From Tropicibacter oceani (lineage in GTDB: Bacteria > Pseudomonadota > Alphaproteobacteria > Rhodobacterales > Rhodobacteraceae), in NCBI RefSeq assembly GCF_029958925.1, contig NZ_CP124616.1, positions 558,001-622,000 of the forward strand: DNA of 64,000 nucleotides, in the 5' to 3' direction. Shown piece by piece: positions 17,717 through 26,836 of the stretch. Made by a program: the position numbers and the translations under genes. Each line of letters opens with the position of its first letter. Within the stretch, counting starts at the first letter, position 1. The notes under the pieces were generated by a model that searched no databases, had not been told where the DNA came from, and worked only from the letters and a program-made list of their open reading frames with translations.

Positions 17717-19812
17717 TCTGCCTCCTTCTCGCAGGCCGCGTCGGGCGTTGTGATTTCGACTGTGGCGTTGCAGCAGGCATAGGGCTGACCGCTGTCGCGT
17801 TCGGCTTCGTTGAAGGCACACAGATTCAGTTGCCCCCGTTGCCCCGCCACCATGGCCCCAAGCGAGGCCGAGAAAGGCGCAAGCAGGCTTTGCTCGGTCG
17901 GCAGGGTGCTGATCTGGCCCGAAGGATCGTCGATCTTGAGCCGGTCCAGCCCTTGCCCGTGCTTGTCGTCAAAGATACCGACCACTTCGTATTCGCCCGA
18001 GGCCGGATTGCACCGCGCCAAAAGCTGGGTGGTCAGGCAGGCGGGCGGTTTTTTCCCGCAAGGCGGCGCAAGGCAGGACCCGCCGCCACCCCCGTTGCCG
18101 TCATCGTCGTCGCCATAGCCGTAATCATCGCCGATCTCGTCATAGCTGACATAATCTTCGCCATGGCCGCCCTGGCCGCGACAGCCGACAACCTCGACGT
18201 CGCCGACATGGCCGCTGACCCGAGGGCCGTCATAGATGCGGTCATAATCCGCGAAAAAGCTTTGCCATGGCGGGCGGTTGCCCGCGCTGTTCAACAGCAC
18301 CGGCTGCGCCTGAAGGCCGTCGATCTCAAGCGCGCCGCCCGGCTGCAGGGCGCGGGACAAGGGCGCGTCGTCGCGCAGCCTTTCGCCCGTGGTCCAAAGC
18401 GTGGCACCGCAGAAATCACTGCTCCAGTCACCGCGATCGTCATAGCCGGGGCCAACATCGACCCCGCCCAGCGCCTTTTCGCCCTGGGCGCCAAAACCCA
18501 CGGGGTAGATCTGCGGCTGCTCGACCCAGACCGAGGGCGTATCGGGATCTTCGGGATCTTCAAAGACATAGCGCAGAACGGTGGCGCGGCGGGGCTTGGT
18601 CAGGGCTTCGTGGTCAAAGGCGCCAATGCGTTCGCCCCGGCGTGCCAGCACCATCGCGCCGTCACCGGCAAAGACCATGTCGGTGATCTCACCGCTGCCA
18701 AAGCCGTTTTTCACCGTCAGCTCCCACCGGGCGTCATCGACAAAGGCACCGGTGCGATCGTCAATGCCCACGGACCAGACCTCGGGTCCGTCGGCCACGG
18801 CATAGTACAGCCGCCCGCCGTGCTTGGCCAAACCCCAGACGCGGCGCGCGGGATCGGCAAAGCCCCAGCTTTCGGGGTCTTCGGTATCAAAGCCCCTGTC
18901 GGTGATTTCGACCACAAGGGACGGATCGTGGGGTTCGGGGCTGTCCAGTCCGGCGCCGTGGTCGAACTGCTCCAGATCGCGGCCATCCAGGTCCAGCCGG
19001 TGGATCATCCCGGTTTGCAGGTCAGAGACGAACAACTGGTTGTGGTCCGGGTCAAAGGCGATATTGCCCAGCCCCGGCCCGGTGTTGTCCGCACCGTCAA
19101 GCGTGATGTTGGTCAGCATGCTGATCTGCCCGGTTTCACCGTCCACCTTCCAGACGCTGCCCGGTCCGGCGCTGCCGTGGTTGCCCCATTGCCCCGCCAT
19201 CCAGCGCGCTTCGGGTTGGCCCCGAACAAGCCGGTCGGGCAAGGTGTCGTTGTCGCGATCCGGCCCGATGATGTTCAGCCCATAGGCGGAACTTGCGGTC
19301 AGGTAGAGGTTGCGGAATTCCTCATCGTCGATGGCCAGCCCAAAGACCTGCCCGACATCGCGCGCAAGGATGCGGTCATAGGGGCTTCGGGTGATTTCGG
19401 TTCCGTCGAAACTGCGGCCCAGCGCATCGGCGCCCAACAGCGCCGCCACCGTCCCGTTGGGATCAAGATAGCGATAGCGCGGCGCGGCCAGATCCGGCGG
19501 TGGATCACCCGCGCGCACCAGCGGTGTCTTGGTGACAAAGCCGCTAAAGCCGCTGGTGACCACGGTGCCGTGATCAAACAAGGGGACCGAGGGACGGTCC
19601 GATCGGGCAAGACGTTCCCGCCCCGCTGCGTCCCTCACAATGGCCGGCCGAGTGGGTAATATCCACTCCTCACGGGTGACCGGCCGGGCCTGTTCGGCAG
19701 GGGACTGCACCGCCGAAGGCAGGATCCACTGGACTTGGGCCGGGGCCTCGGCCCCGACAAGACTTGCGAAAATTCCTGCCCCAAGGGCAAGACAGTGTCG
19801 AACAACAGGCAT
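17713..19812 (-). CDS. exported beta-propeller-like protein
   Basis: A 699-residue protein with a Sec signal (ALGAGIFASLVGAEAPAQ near residues 9-26). The middle (about 150-430) has repeated propeller-like blades, for example NIAFDPDHNQLFVSDLQTG followed by IHRLDLDGRDLEQFDHG, reminiscent of NHL/SMP-30 or TolB-like propellers. The C-terminal 150 residues contain an acidic, glycine-rich linker (about 565-580) and a Cys-rich domain ending KEAE. The start is the ATG at 19812 with AAGGGG upstream. Its stop overlaps the start of the giant Cys-rich protein gene. No catalytic residues were recognised. It is likely a binding or scaffold partner of the downstream product. Confidence 0.65.
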   Translation of the reverse strand: MPVVRHCLALGAGIFASLVGAEAPAQVQWILPSAVQSPAEQARPVTREEWILPTRPAIVRDAAGRERLARSDRPSVPLFDHGTVVTSGFSGFVTKTPLVRAGDPPPDLAAPRYRYLDPNGTVAALLGADALGRSFDGTEITRSPYDRILARDVGQVFGLAIDDEEFRNLYLTASSAYGLNIIGPDRDNDTLPDRLVRGQPEARWMAGQWGNHGSAGPGSVWKVDGETGQISMLTNITLDGADNTGPGLGNIAFDPDHNQLFVSDLQTGMIHRLDLDGRDLEQFDHGAGLDSPEPHDPSLVVEITDRGFDTEDPESWGFADPARRVWGLAKHGGRLYYAVADGPEVWSVGIDDRTGAFVDDARWELTVKNGFGSGEITDMVFAGDGAMVLARRGERIGAFDHEALTKPRRATVLRYVFEDPEDPDTPSVWVEQPQIYPVGFGAQGEKALGGVDVGPGYDDRGDWSSDFCGATLWTTGERLRDDAPLSRALQPGGALEIDGLQAQPVLLNSAGNRPPWQSFFADYDRIYDGPRVSGHVGDVEVVGCRGQGGHGEDYVSYDEIGDDYGYGDDDDGNGGGGGSCLAPPCGKKPPACLTTQLLARCNPASGEYEVVGIFDDKHGQGLDRLKIDDPSGQISTLPTEQSLLAPFSASLGAMVAGQRGQLNLCAFNEAERDSGQPYACCNATVEITTPDAACEKEAE

Positions 19813-19958
19813 CAAAATACCCCTTCTGTGAAAAAAGGCTTCCCCAGCATAGGCAGAGGCCGGGTGGCGACAAAATCACCAGACCGGGTGAAAAACCGCA
19901 GTTAATGTCGTGCCAGCGCCCATTTGCGCCGGGATTTCCGGGCTGATCCCCCCTCGGG

Positions 19959-20807
19959 TCAGCCGCTGCGGCAAGGGCCGCCCTGGCGGCGGCGCTGTGT
20001 CGACGGGCTGTCCACGCCCAGAACCGGCGCCACGGTTTGCAGCGACAGCCAGTTGCCGGACATCATGTGCAAGAGGCTGCCATTGCGGGCGCGCAGGCGG
20101 CTTTGCACCGCCGCGATCAGATCGGCATATCCCGATTGGGCGTCGTCCAGCGCCGACCAATAGCCCGCGCTGTTCACCGCCATGCCCTGGGCCGCCTTCA
20201 TCCCGGCGTAAAAGCGTGCGAAGGGTCCCGAAAGCGTGTCTGGCAGGTCTTGCGGCATCGGATCGGGCGGGATCAACCCCACGGAATGCACCGCAGGGGC
20301 CATATGCACCATCAGATCGGTCAGATCCTTGTAGATGTCATTCGCCAGCAAGGTACGGGTCGTAAAAGCCGCCGTTTCCAGCCGCACAAGGGACTGCGCG
20401 ATATCCTCAAGATTGGCGCGGGCCGAGGCGTCGTGATGGTCGTGCAGCCCGGCGATGCCCTGCCCGCCAACGTTGTTGGGCAGGGTCATGCCCTGGTCCT
20501 GACGCAGCTGCAGATCGGCATCCAGCGCGGAGAACAGCCGCTGCTTGTCCAGCAGGAATCCCTGATAGGCGATGCGGTATCGGGCGCTTTGTTCAGTGTT
20601 CAATGTCTGGCCCGCAGTCACGCAGGCAAACAGCGCGGCCTCGGGTCCCAAGTAACCATCGTGGACGAAATCCACCGCGCCGAACTCCATCAGCCGGTCG
20701 GTCAGCATGGCGATGGTATCGCGCTCCAGCGGCTGGCGATTGGCGGCCCAGGACAGGGCGGCGGCGGCCAGCGCCAGCGCGGCCAGTATGCGCAAGGCCC
20801 AGATCAT
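19959..20807 (-). CDS. hypothetical membrane-anchored protein
   Basis: A 282-residue protein with one N-terminal hydrophobic segment (IWALRILAALALAAAALSWA) that could be an uncleaved anchor or signal. The remainder is mostly alpha-helical, without recognised domain. The motif GLHDHHDASARANLEDIA at about 120 holds three histidines and could bind metal, but this is speculation. The start (ATG 20807) overlaps the stop of the upstream peptidoglycan-binding gene by the ATGA arrangement, so both are co-translated. It belongs to the four-gene minus-strand set 13406-22120. I do not recognise its family. Confidence 0.6.
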   Translation of the reverse strand: MIWALRILAALALAAAALSWAANRQPLERDTIAMLTDRLMEFGAVDFVHDGYLGPEAALFACVTAGQTLNTEQSARYRIAYQGFLLDKQRLFSALDADLQLRQDQGMTLPNNVGGQGIAGLHDHHDASARANLEDIAQSLVRLETAAFTTRTLLANDIYKDLTDLMVHMAPAVHSVGLIPPDPMPQDLPDTLSGPFARFYAGMKAAQGMAVNSAGYWSALDDAQSGYADLIAAVQSRLRARNGSLLHMMSGNWLSLQTVAPVLGVDSPSTQRRRQGGPCRSG

Positions 20808-22120
20808 GGACAGCCCCGCCCGGGAATGGGCGGCTGACCGCTGCGGCACTGGCAGGCGCTGGCATTGACCTGCACCATGTCGCCATACCGGCACACACAG
20901 GCGCCGTTGCGTTTCACCGTGCTGGCCGCATCGCATTGCGCCGGGGGCGGATCATCCGGTTTCACCGGTCCGCCGCCCGAACTGCCCCCCAGCCGTTCGA
21001 CGCAGCCGCGCCCGGGCACAAGGCGATAGCCCTCGACGCAGGCGCAAGAGGTCGCGCCGGTGCGGATCATGCGCGCATAGCGGCAGGCGCAGCCATCGCT
21101 GCTGGCGACGGTGGTGGCAGGCTGGCAGGACGGGCGCTTGGCCCTGGGCAGAAGGACATCGGTGCAGGCGCGGTTGTTCCCGGCCTGCGCATCATCAAAG
21201 CCCCCCAGCCCGAGGATCGCCAACAGCCGTGGATCGCGGGCCGAACGCAGATCCTTTAGCCCGAACTGGCCGGCAAATTGCGCGGCAGCGGCCAGGGTTC
21301 TTGGCCCTTCGGCGCCGTCGATCGGACCAGGATCAAGGCCAAGCCCGGTCAGGGCGGTCTGGACAAGAAACAGCTGCTGGCGCGGATCGCCCGGCGCGGC
21401 AAGATCGGCGCAAAGCTGCACCTTGCGGTCGTCAAAGGACGGGCCGGCCTGCACCGTCATCGGCAAGTCAAAGCGCCCGCTGACCCCTTCGATCAACTGG
21501 CAGAACAGCGCGCCCTGCCCCGCCGCGTTGCAACTGGCGGCGCCAGACAGGGTCAGGGTCAGATCGCGGGCCCCGGTGGCCGTCAGCGTGATCGGGATCA
21601 CCCGCTGTTCAGGCGCCCCCGACAGACGGCTGACCATCAGGCTGCCCCGGCACAGATGACCGGCAGCGCCGGACGGACAGGCGGTAACGGCTTCGATCGC
21701 GGCGGCGAAATCGAACTGGCGTTCGGGTGCAGGGCGCGGATCAGATGCGGGCGTTTCGCGGCCAGGATCACCCGGGGGCGGCGCGATGCACAGATCGGGC
21801 GGTGCGGGCGGCAGGCTGCGCTGCGACAGACAGCAGGGGCCTTCGCCCTTAGGCAGGCCAACCACGGTCACCGGCCCTGCCCCGGTCAGATTCAGGCTTT
21901 GCCGTGTCACCGGCAGCGACAACAACTGCCCCCCGCTCAGCACCCTGTAGGGCAGGCCGGCATCGTCGCGCGCATTGCGCGTGGCGCGGGCCACGGGCTG
22001 ACCGCCTTCGCACTGCCATGACAGATCCAGCCCGGGACAGGGGTTCAGCCCCTCGGCGCCAGCGGAAAAGGAAAGAAGCGACAGGCAAATGCCTGCAAAA
22101 CTGGACAGGGCGCGGGTCAT
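20804..22120 (-). CDS. exported peptidoglycan-binding, Cys-rich protein
   Basis: A 438-residue exported protein (signal about 1-22, cleavage after SAGA). The middle holds a peptidoglycan-binding-like segment (TALTGLGLDPGPIDGAEGPRT at about 255-275). It ends in two tandem Cys-rich modules, the second containing STVKRNGACVCRY and ending in IPGRGCP, nearly the same as the tail of the giant protein at 13406. Sharing this unusual module suggests the two are parts of one surface system. It is the first gene of the apparent four-gene transcript and divergent from the dihaem cytochrome gene. No enzyme motif is seen. Confidence 0.7.
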   Translation of the reverse strand: MTRALSSFAGICLSLLSFSAGAEGLNPCPGLDLSWQCEGGQPVARATRNARDDAGLPYRVLSGGQLLSLPVTRQSLNLTGAGPVTVVGLPKGEGPCCLSQRSLPPAPPDLCIAPPPGDPGRETPASDPRPAPERQFDFAAAIEAVTACPSGAAGHLCRGSLMVSRLSGAPEQRVIPITLTATGARDLTLTLSGAASCNAAGQGALFCQLIEGVSGRFDLPMTVQAGPSFDDRKVQLCADLAAPGDPRQQLFLVQTALTGLGLDPGPIDGAEGPRTLAAAAQFAGQFGLKDLRSARDPRLLAILGLGGFDDAQAGNNRACTDVLLPRAKRPSCQPATTVASSDGCACRYARMIRTGATSCACVEGYRLVPGRGCVERLGGSSGGGPVKPDDPPPAQCDAASTVKRNGACVCRYGDMVQVNASACQCRSGQPPIPGRGCP

Positions 22121-22171
22121 TTGGCAAGCTTTAACATCGCTTTACCCTGACCTGAAAGGCCGGTCCAAACA

Positions 22172-24124
22172 ATGCGTATCTTTGCCTTCACGCTGCTTTG
22201 CCTGTTGCCTGTCCCGGCACTGGCCTGTTGGACCGACGCCTATGGCGATCCGCTGAAACAGGACTGGCCCCAAGCCGACAAGGAAACCTGGTACGAAACC
22301 AGCCAGGGGTCCCGGCTGATCCCGATGCCCTGGTATCAGGCGATCCGCCTGCCGGACGGCGCGCGCTTTGACAGCCCCGAGGTGCAGGGCCGCTATGCCA
22401 CGCATCTTTGCCCCGACACCGGGCGGCCGATGGGCTTTGTCGTGGACCGCGATGTCGCGGCGGGCGATGCGCTGGGGCTGAACTGCGCCGCCTGTCACAC
22501 GGCGGTTCTGGACGATGGCAACCAGCGCTTCGTGGTGGATGGCGCGCCCTCGGACCTTGATCTGCAAAGCTATATGCGGGACCTGTTCGGCGCGATGCTG
22601 GCGCTTTACCGCGATGGCGGACCGCAGCCGGGGCCGGTCTGGACGGGGTTCGCCCGGGATGTTCTGGGCGACGACCATCGGGCGTCCGAAGCGCTGGATT
22701 TGCAACAGGATGTCCTGGCCTGGCTGGAACGGTTCAACAAGGTACAGCAAAGCATCGAGGCCGGCAGGGACTGGGGCCACGGGCGCACCGATGCCGTCGC
22801 CGTGATCCTGAACACGGCCGCCAGCCTGTCGGACACCCGCGCCGGAACCCTGCTGCCGGCGGCCAGTGCGCCGGTGTCCTTTCCCCATGTCTGGAACGCC
22901 CCGCAGATGCGCCGGGTGCAGTGGAACGGGTCGGCCTGGAAGCTGCTGGACATCGGCCTGGTCAAATCCATCGAGATGGGCGCCGTGGTGCGCAACGTCG
23001 CCGAAGTGCTGGGCGTCTTTGCCGAGGTGCGCCTGACCTCGGAGGCGATGGACGACTGGGGCAGTTACCCCAATGTCACAAGTTCGATCCGCATGGCCAA
23101 CCTGGTCCGGCTTGAACGCAGCCTGGCAACGCTGAAAAGCCCGGCATGGCCGCAGGCCTGGGGTGACCCGCAGGCTGATCCTGCGCTGTTCGACCATGGC
23201 GCCGCGCTTTATGCGGAAAACTGCGCAAGCTGTCACAGCCTGATGGACCGCGACGACCTGCAAACCGTGATCGAGGATGCCAGCACCGCAACGCAGGGCC
23301 CGGTGACCCGGATGGTGCCGCTGTTCGATCTGCGTGATCCGCAGGGAGCGGGGCTTCAGACCGATCCGATGATGGCCTGCAACGCGCTGACCCACACCAC
23401 CTGGGCCGGGGCCTTTGGCGAACTGGACGACAGCTTTGGCGCGTTCCGCAAACTGAGCAAGGGCGCGCTGCCACAGGCCGTATCCTTGCAGAAATTCGCC
23501 CCCGACGTGACGACCCTGCGCCTGATCGAGGAACTGGCGCTGCGCCTGATCTTCGAAAAACGAGGAGAGCTGGCAGACCTGCAAAAAGAAGACCTGCAGG
23601 CCGAGGCCCGCGCGATGGCCGACAGCTTTGCCCAGGCGCTGTGGGGCCCCCCGGATACGACCGGGGTCGATCCGCAGAACAGCGATTTCACACCAACGCC
23701 CGGCACCCATGGCGCCACCAGCGTGCCGCAGGCCCGCGCGCTATGCGCCGAGCTGCTGCGCAAGGCCGGGGCCGTGCCGGAATACAAGGCGCGTCCGCTG
23801 AACGGCATCTGGGCCACCGCGCCCTTCTTGCACAATGGATCGGTTCCCAGCCTGGCCGACCTGCTGTTGCCGCCCGACCAGCGCCCCAGGGAATTCACCA
23901 CCGGTGCCGTGCGCTTTGATCCGGACCGTGTTGGCCTTGGCGCGCCCTTGGGGCAGGGGCCGGTATCGCGGTTCCGCAGCCACGATGACGATGGCCAGGC
24001 CATTCCGGGCAACGACAACGGCGGGCATGACATGCCGGCCTCGGTTGCCTGTTTCACCGATCCGCAGGGGCAGACCTGCGCAGGTGACCGCGCGGCGCTG
24101 CTGACCTATCTGAAGTCACTTTAG
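22172..24124 (+). CDS. RoxA-like dihaem c-type cytochrome
   Basis: A 650-residue periplasmic cytochrome. After a Sec signal (MRIFAFTLLCLLPVPALA) it has two c-type haem attachment motifs, CAACH at 105-109 and CASCH at 351-355. The C-terminal block NGIWATAPFLHNGSVPSLADLL is typical of the dihaem cytochrome c peroxidase/RoxA superfamily, with MMACNALTHTTWAG in the second half. The length fits RoxA-like rubber oxygenase relatives better than classic 330-residue CcpA. RoxA homologues cleave polyisoprenoids or are of unknown substrate, so the substrate here is unknown. Haem insertion needs the Ccm system, not in this window. The 3' end overlaps that of the convergent LuxR-type gene by 9 bases. Confidence 0.8.
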   Translation: MRIFAFTLLCLLPVPALACWTDAYGDPLKQDWPQADKETWYETSQGSRLIPMPWYQAIRLPDGARFDSPEVQGRYATHLCPDTGRPMGFVVDRDVAAGDALGLNCAACHTAVLDDGNQRFVVDGAPSDLDLQSYMRDLFGAMLALYRDGGPQPGPVWTGFARDVLGDDHRASEALDLQQDVLAWLERFNKVQQSIEAGRDWGHGRTDAVAVILNTAASLSDTRAGTLLPAASAPVSFPHVWNAPQMRRVQWNGSAWKLLDIGLVKSIEMGAVVRNVAEVLGVFAEVRLTSEAMDDWGSYPNVTSSIRMANLVRLERSLATLKSPAWPQAWGDPQADPALFDHGAALYAENCASCHSLMDRDDLQTVIEDASTATQGPVTRMVPLFDLRDPQGAGLQTDPMMACNALTHTTWAGAFGELDDSFGAFRKLSKGALPQAVSLQKFAPDVTTLRLIEELALRLIFEKRGELADLQKEDLQAEARAMADSFAQALWGPPDTTGVDPQNSDFTPTPGTHGATSVPQARALCAELLRKAGAVPEYKARPLNGIWATAPFLHNGSVPSLADLLLPPDQRPREFTTGAVRFDPDRVGLGAPLGQGPVSRFRSHDDDGQAIPGNDNGGHDMPASVACFTDPQGQTCAGDRAALLTYLKSL

Positions 24125-25279
24125 CGGGCGGCTGGGCGCGGTGGCGGTCAGGCCCATCGCGACCTTGACCAGTTCGGTGCGGTTGCGCGTCCCGGTCTTG
24201 CGCAGCACCGATTTGATCTGGGAATTGATGGTTTCGACCGATCGCGCCCGGTGGGCGGCGATTTCTGCGTTGGACAGCCCGTCGCCCAGCAACCCCAACA
24301 AGGCGATCTCGGCCTTGGACAGGGGGAAATAGCGCGCCACGGCCTGGGCGTCGATCTGCTGGCTGGCCGACCCGTCCAGCACCGTGACCAACCGCGTGCC
24401 CGCGCCGAATTTGTCCAGCTCGGGATGGTTGTCCAGCGGGCAGACCTCGACAAAAAGCGCGGCCTCGCCCGGGCTGTCGGGATCCGGGAAAAGCACGGCC
24501 TCGTTGCGGGGGCGCGCGCCGTGGCGGCCATGCACGTCGTCGCGCGACAGCAATGCGTGCAGTTTGGGCTGCTGCGCACCGTCGGCGCAGATCAGGTTGC
24601 CCGCACGGTTGATCGACAGTTCCTGCCTGTCCTGCACGATGCGCAGCATTTCGGTATTGGCAAAGATCACCTGACCCGACGGGCCGATCACCGCGATGCC
24701 CATGCGCAGGCTGTCCAGAAAACTGTCCAGCGCGGTTTCCAGCACCCGGGCCCGGCGCACGGCGCGCCCCATCGACAGGGCCTTGGCCAGATGGGACAGC
24801 ATGGCTTCGGCCCAGACGATCTGATCCGACGAGGGCAGCGGCGTATTCTTCCAGAACTGAAAGGCAAAGCGGTCGGTGTTCCAGCTTTCCTTGGACAAAA
24901 GCGCGCCATAGCGGTCGGACACGCCGCGCCGCAACATGGCCGCCACGTTCGGCCCGGGCTGGGTGCCGCCGCGATACAGCGCCTTGTCGTGGATCAGGTT
25001 GATTTCGTTTCCGGTCGAGGACAGATCGGCCAGCCGATCCTGATCAGCGACTTCCTGGTCGTTGTAGGCCTCGACATAGGCCTGCACGAAGTCAGGGTCA
25101 TAGGCGCTGGACAGATGTTGCAGACCCACTTGCCGGCGACCGTCCTGCGTGGTGCAGTCAAAGATCATCGCGCCAAAGGCCCCGACACGGGTGCACAGAT
25201 CTTGCAGAACATCGGGCAAAGCGTCCTGACGCAGGGCCGTGTCGTAAATCGCTTGTATCAGACGGTGATCGTCAGCCAT
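24116..25279 (-). CDS. LuxR-family transcriptional regulator
   Basis: A 387-residue regulator with a C-terminal LuxR-type helix-turn-helix (about 320-378: YFPLSKAEIALLGLLGDGLS, then NAEIAAHRARSVETINSQIK). The N-terminal 300 residues include a PAS-like region (GQVIFANTEMLRIV near 215). No receiver Asp or acyl-homoserine-lactone-binding signature is apparent, so the signal is unknown. The start chosen is the ATG at 25279, after GGGGAC. A GTG at 25303 in frame would add eight residues. It is divergent from the subtilase gene (65 bp between the starts) and may control it, the dihaem cytochrome or the surface-protein operon. Confidence 0.82.
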   Translation of the reverse strand: MADDHRLIQAIYDTALRQDALPDVLQDLCTRVGAFGAMIFDCTTQDGRRQVGLQHLSSAYDPDFVQAYVEAYNDQEVADQDRLADLSSTGNEINLIHDKALYRGGTQPGPNVAAMLRRGVSDRYGALLSKESWNTDRFAFQFWKNTPLPSSDQIVWAEAMLSHLAKALSMGRAVRRARVLETALDSFLDSLRMGIAVIGPSGQVIFANTEMLRIVQDRQELSINRAGNLICADGAQQPKLHALLSRDDVHGRHGARPRNEAVLFPDPDSPGEAALFVEVCPLDNHPELDKFGAGTRLVTVLDGSASQQIDAQAVARYFPLSKAEIALLGLLGDGLSNAEIAAHRARSVETINSQIKSVLRKTGTRNRTELVKVAMGLTATAPSRPLK

Positions 25280-25343
25280 GCTTGTCCCCAAGACCTGGTT
25301 CACCTTACGTGGCTTTCGCCCGTTCGCTCAACGGGAAAAACCT

Positions 25344-26645
25344 ATGAGAATGTTGACGTTACTGGCGCTCTGCCTATGGACGAACACCGCAGCGGCGCAG
25401 GACGCCGACCTGCGGGCCGAAAATGCCCTGCTGAGGGCGCGCATTGCCCAGCTCGAAGCGCTGTTGGCCGAAGGGCAATCCTGCCGTGCGGCCCCCGCGC
25501 AGGGTGACGTCGGCGCCCTGATCGAAAAGCTGGGCGCGCAGGAAGAGGCGCACGCCTGGGCCATCCTTGGACTGTCGGATGCGCCGCTGATCCTGCCCGA
25601 CAGCGTTTTGACGGCGGTCGTCCCGCAGGAATACCTGTTGCTGACCGATCAGGCCCCCGAGGTGTTGGGGATCGCGGCGGATCAGGTTCTGTACCGCTAT
25701 GATCTGGCGCTGACCGGCTTTGCCGCGCGGCTGGACGACGGCCAGCGTGACGCCCTGCGCGCCAGCGGTGTCCAACTGGTCGAAAATGGCCGCATCTATG
25801 TTGCCGGGTCGGGCGATGCCGCGGCAACCGCAACCCCGGTCACACCGTCGCAAAACGTCACGGCGGCGGTCGATGTCTACCTTCTGGACACCGGCATTCG
25901 CGCCGGGCACAGGTCTTTGCAGGGGCGTGTCGCGGCGGCGGGCTTTACCACCTTTGACAACGGCATCGCGGCCGAGGACTGTTCCGGGCACGGAACCCAT
26001 GTCGCCGCCCGGATCGCCGGGCACGTGCTGGGCGTCAGCGACAAGGCGCGGCTGATTTCGGTGAAAGTGATGGATGCCTTTGGCGGCGGCGATGTGGCCA
26101 CGGTCATCAAGGGCATCGACTGGGTCATGTCCCAGCCGCGCGGCGCCCCCGCCGTTGTTAACATGAGCCTGACGCGCAAACATCCCGGCGGGATCGATCC
26201 GCTTGCCATCGCCGTGACGCGGCTGATGGACAGCGGGGCCGTGGTGGTGGTTGCGGCGGGCAATGCGTCACAGGACGTAGCGCAGTTCACCCCGGCCAAT
26301 ATCCCCGGCGTCATCACGGTCGGCTCTGTGACCGATGGTCAACTGTCCAGTTTCAGCAACGCCGGGGCGGGCGTCGATCTGTATGCCCCGGGAGAGGCGG
26401 TGACCTCGGCCTCGATCCGGGATGTCTGCGGGTTGCGGCAAATGTCCGGCACGTCGATGGCCGCGCCCTTTGTCACCGGGCTGGTGGCCGAACTGCTGGC
26501 GCAAGGGCAGGCCCCCGACACCATCCCCGACGCCCTGCGCCAAGAGGCAAAGCAGGTTTCGACCGGCGCGCTGACCGGCGAGACCCTGCGCTTTGTGCTG
26601 AGCGATCTACCCGCCCAAGTGGCCGAACTTTGCCCCGATCCGTAA
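25344..26645 (+). CDS. secreted subtilisin-like serine protease (S8, proteinase K-like)
   Basis: A 433-residue extracellular or periplasmic peptidase. There is a signal peptide (about 1-18, ending AAAQD), then a Leu-rich helical stretch and a short N-terminal pro-region (about 60-160). The catalytic domain has Asp182 in VYLLDTG, His216 in SGHGTHVA and Ser371 in MSGTSMAAP. The pro-region resembles an I9-type inhibitor that is removed on maturation. Length and motifs are normal for the proteinase K subfamily. The start is the ATG at 25344; an upstream in-frame extension from 25278 has no signal-peptide logic. It is divergent from a LuxR-type regulator and could process the neighbouring exported proteins. 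Confidence 0.9.
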   Translation: MRMLTLLALCLWTNTAAAQDADLRAENALLRARIAQLEALLAEGQSCRAAPAQGDVGALIEKLGAQEEAHAWAILGLSDAPLILPDSVLTAVVPQEYLLLTDQAPEVLGIAADQVLYRYDLALTGFAARLDDGQRDALRASGVQLVENGRIYVAGSGDAAATATPVTPSQNVTAAVDVYLLDTGIRAGHRSLQGRVAAAGFTTFDNGIAAEDCSGHGTHVAARIAGHVLGVSDKARLISVKVMDAFGGGDVATVIKGIDWVMSQPRGAPAVVNMSLTRKHPGGIDPLAIAVTRLMDSGAVVVVAAGNASQDVAQFTPANIPGVITVGSVTDGQLSSFSNAGAGVDLYAPGEAVTSASIRDVCGLRQMSGTSMAAPFVTGLVAELLAQGQAPDTIPDALRQEAKQVSTGALTGETLRFVLSDLPAQVAELCPDP

Positions 26646-26836
26646 CTTGCCGCGGCAGGCAAGCCCTTGAAACCGCAAACAGGCCTGCCCGCCCTGTGGA
26701 TTTGGGGGCACGCGGCCCGGGAAAAGCACAAGATGTTGTTTCATCTTGAGGGCAGATGGTTCAATAAGACCCAAATGATTTGTAGTTTCCGGGCAGGCCC
26801 GGGTCGGCCTTTTCGCCGCGTTTCAGGAGGCATTTT

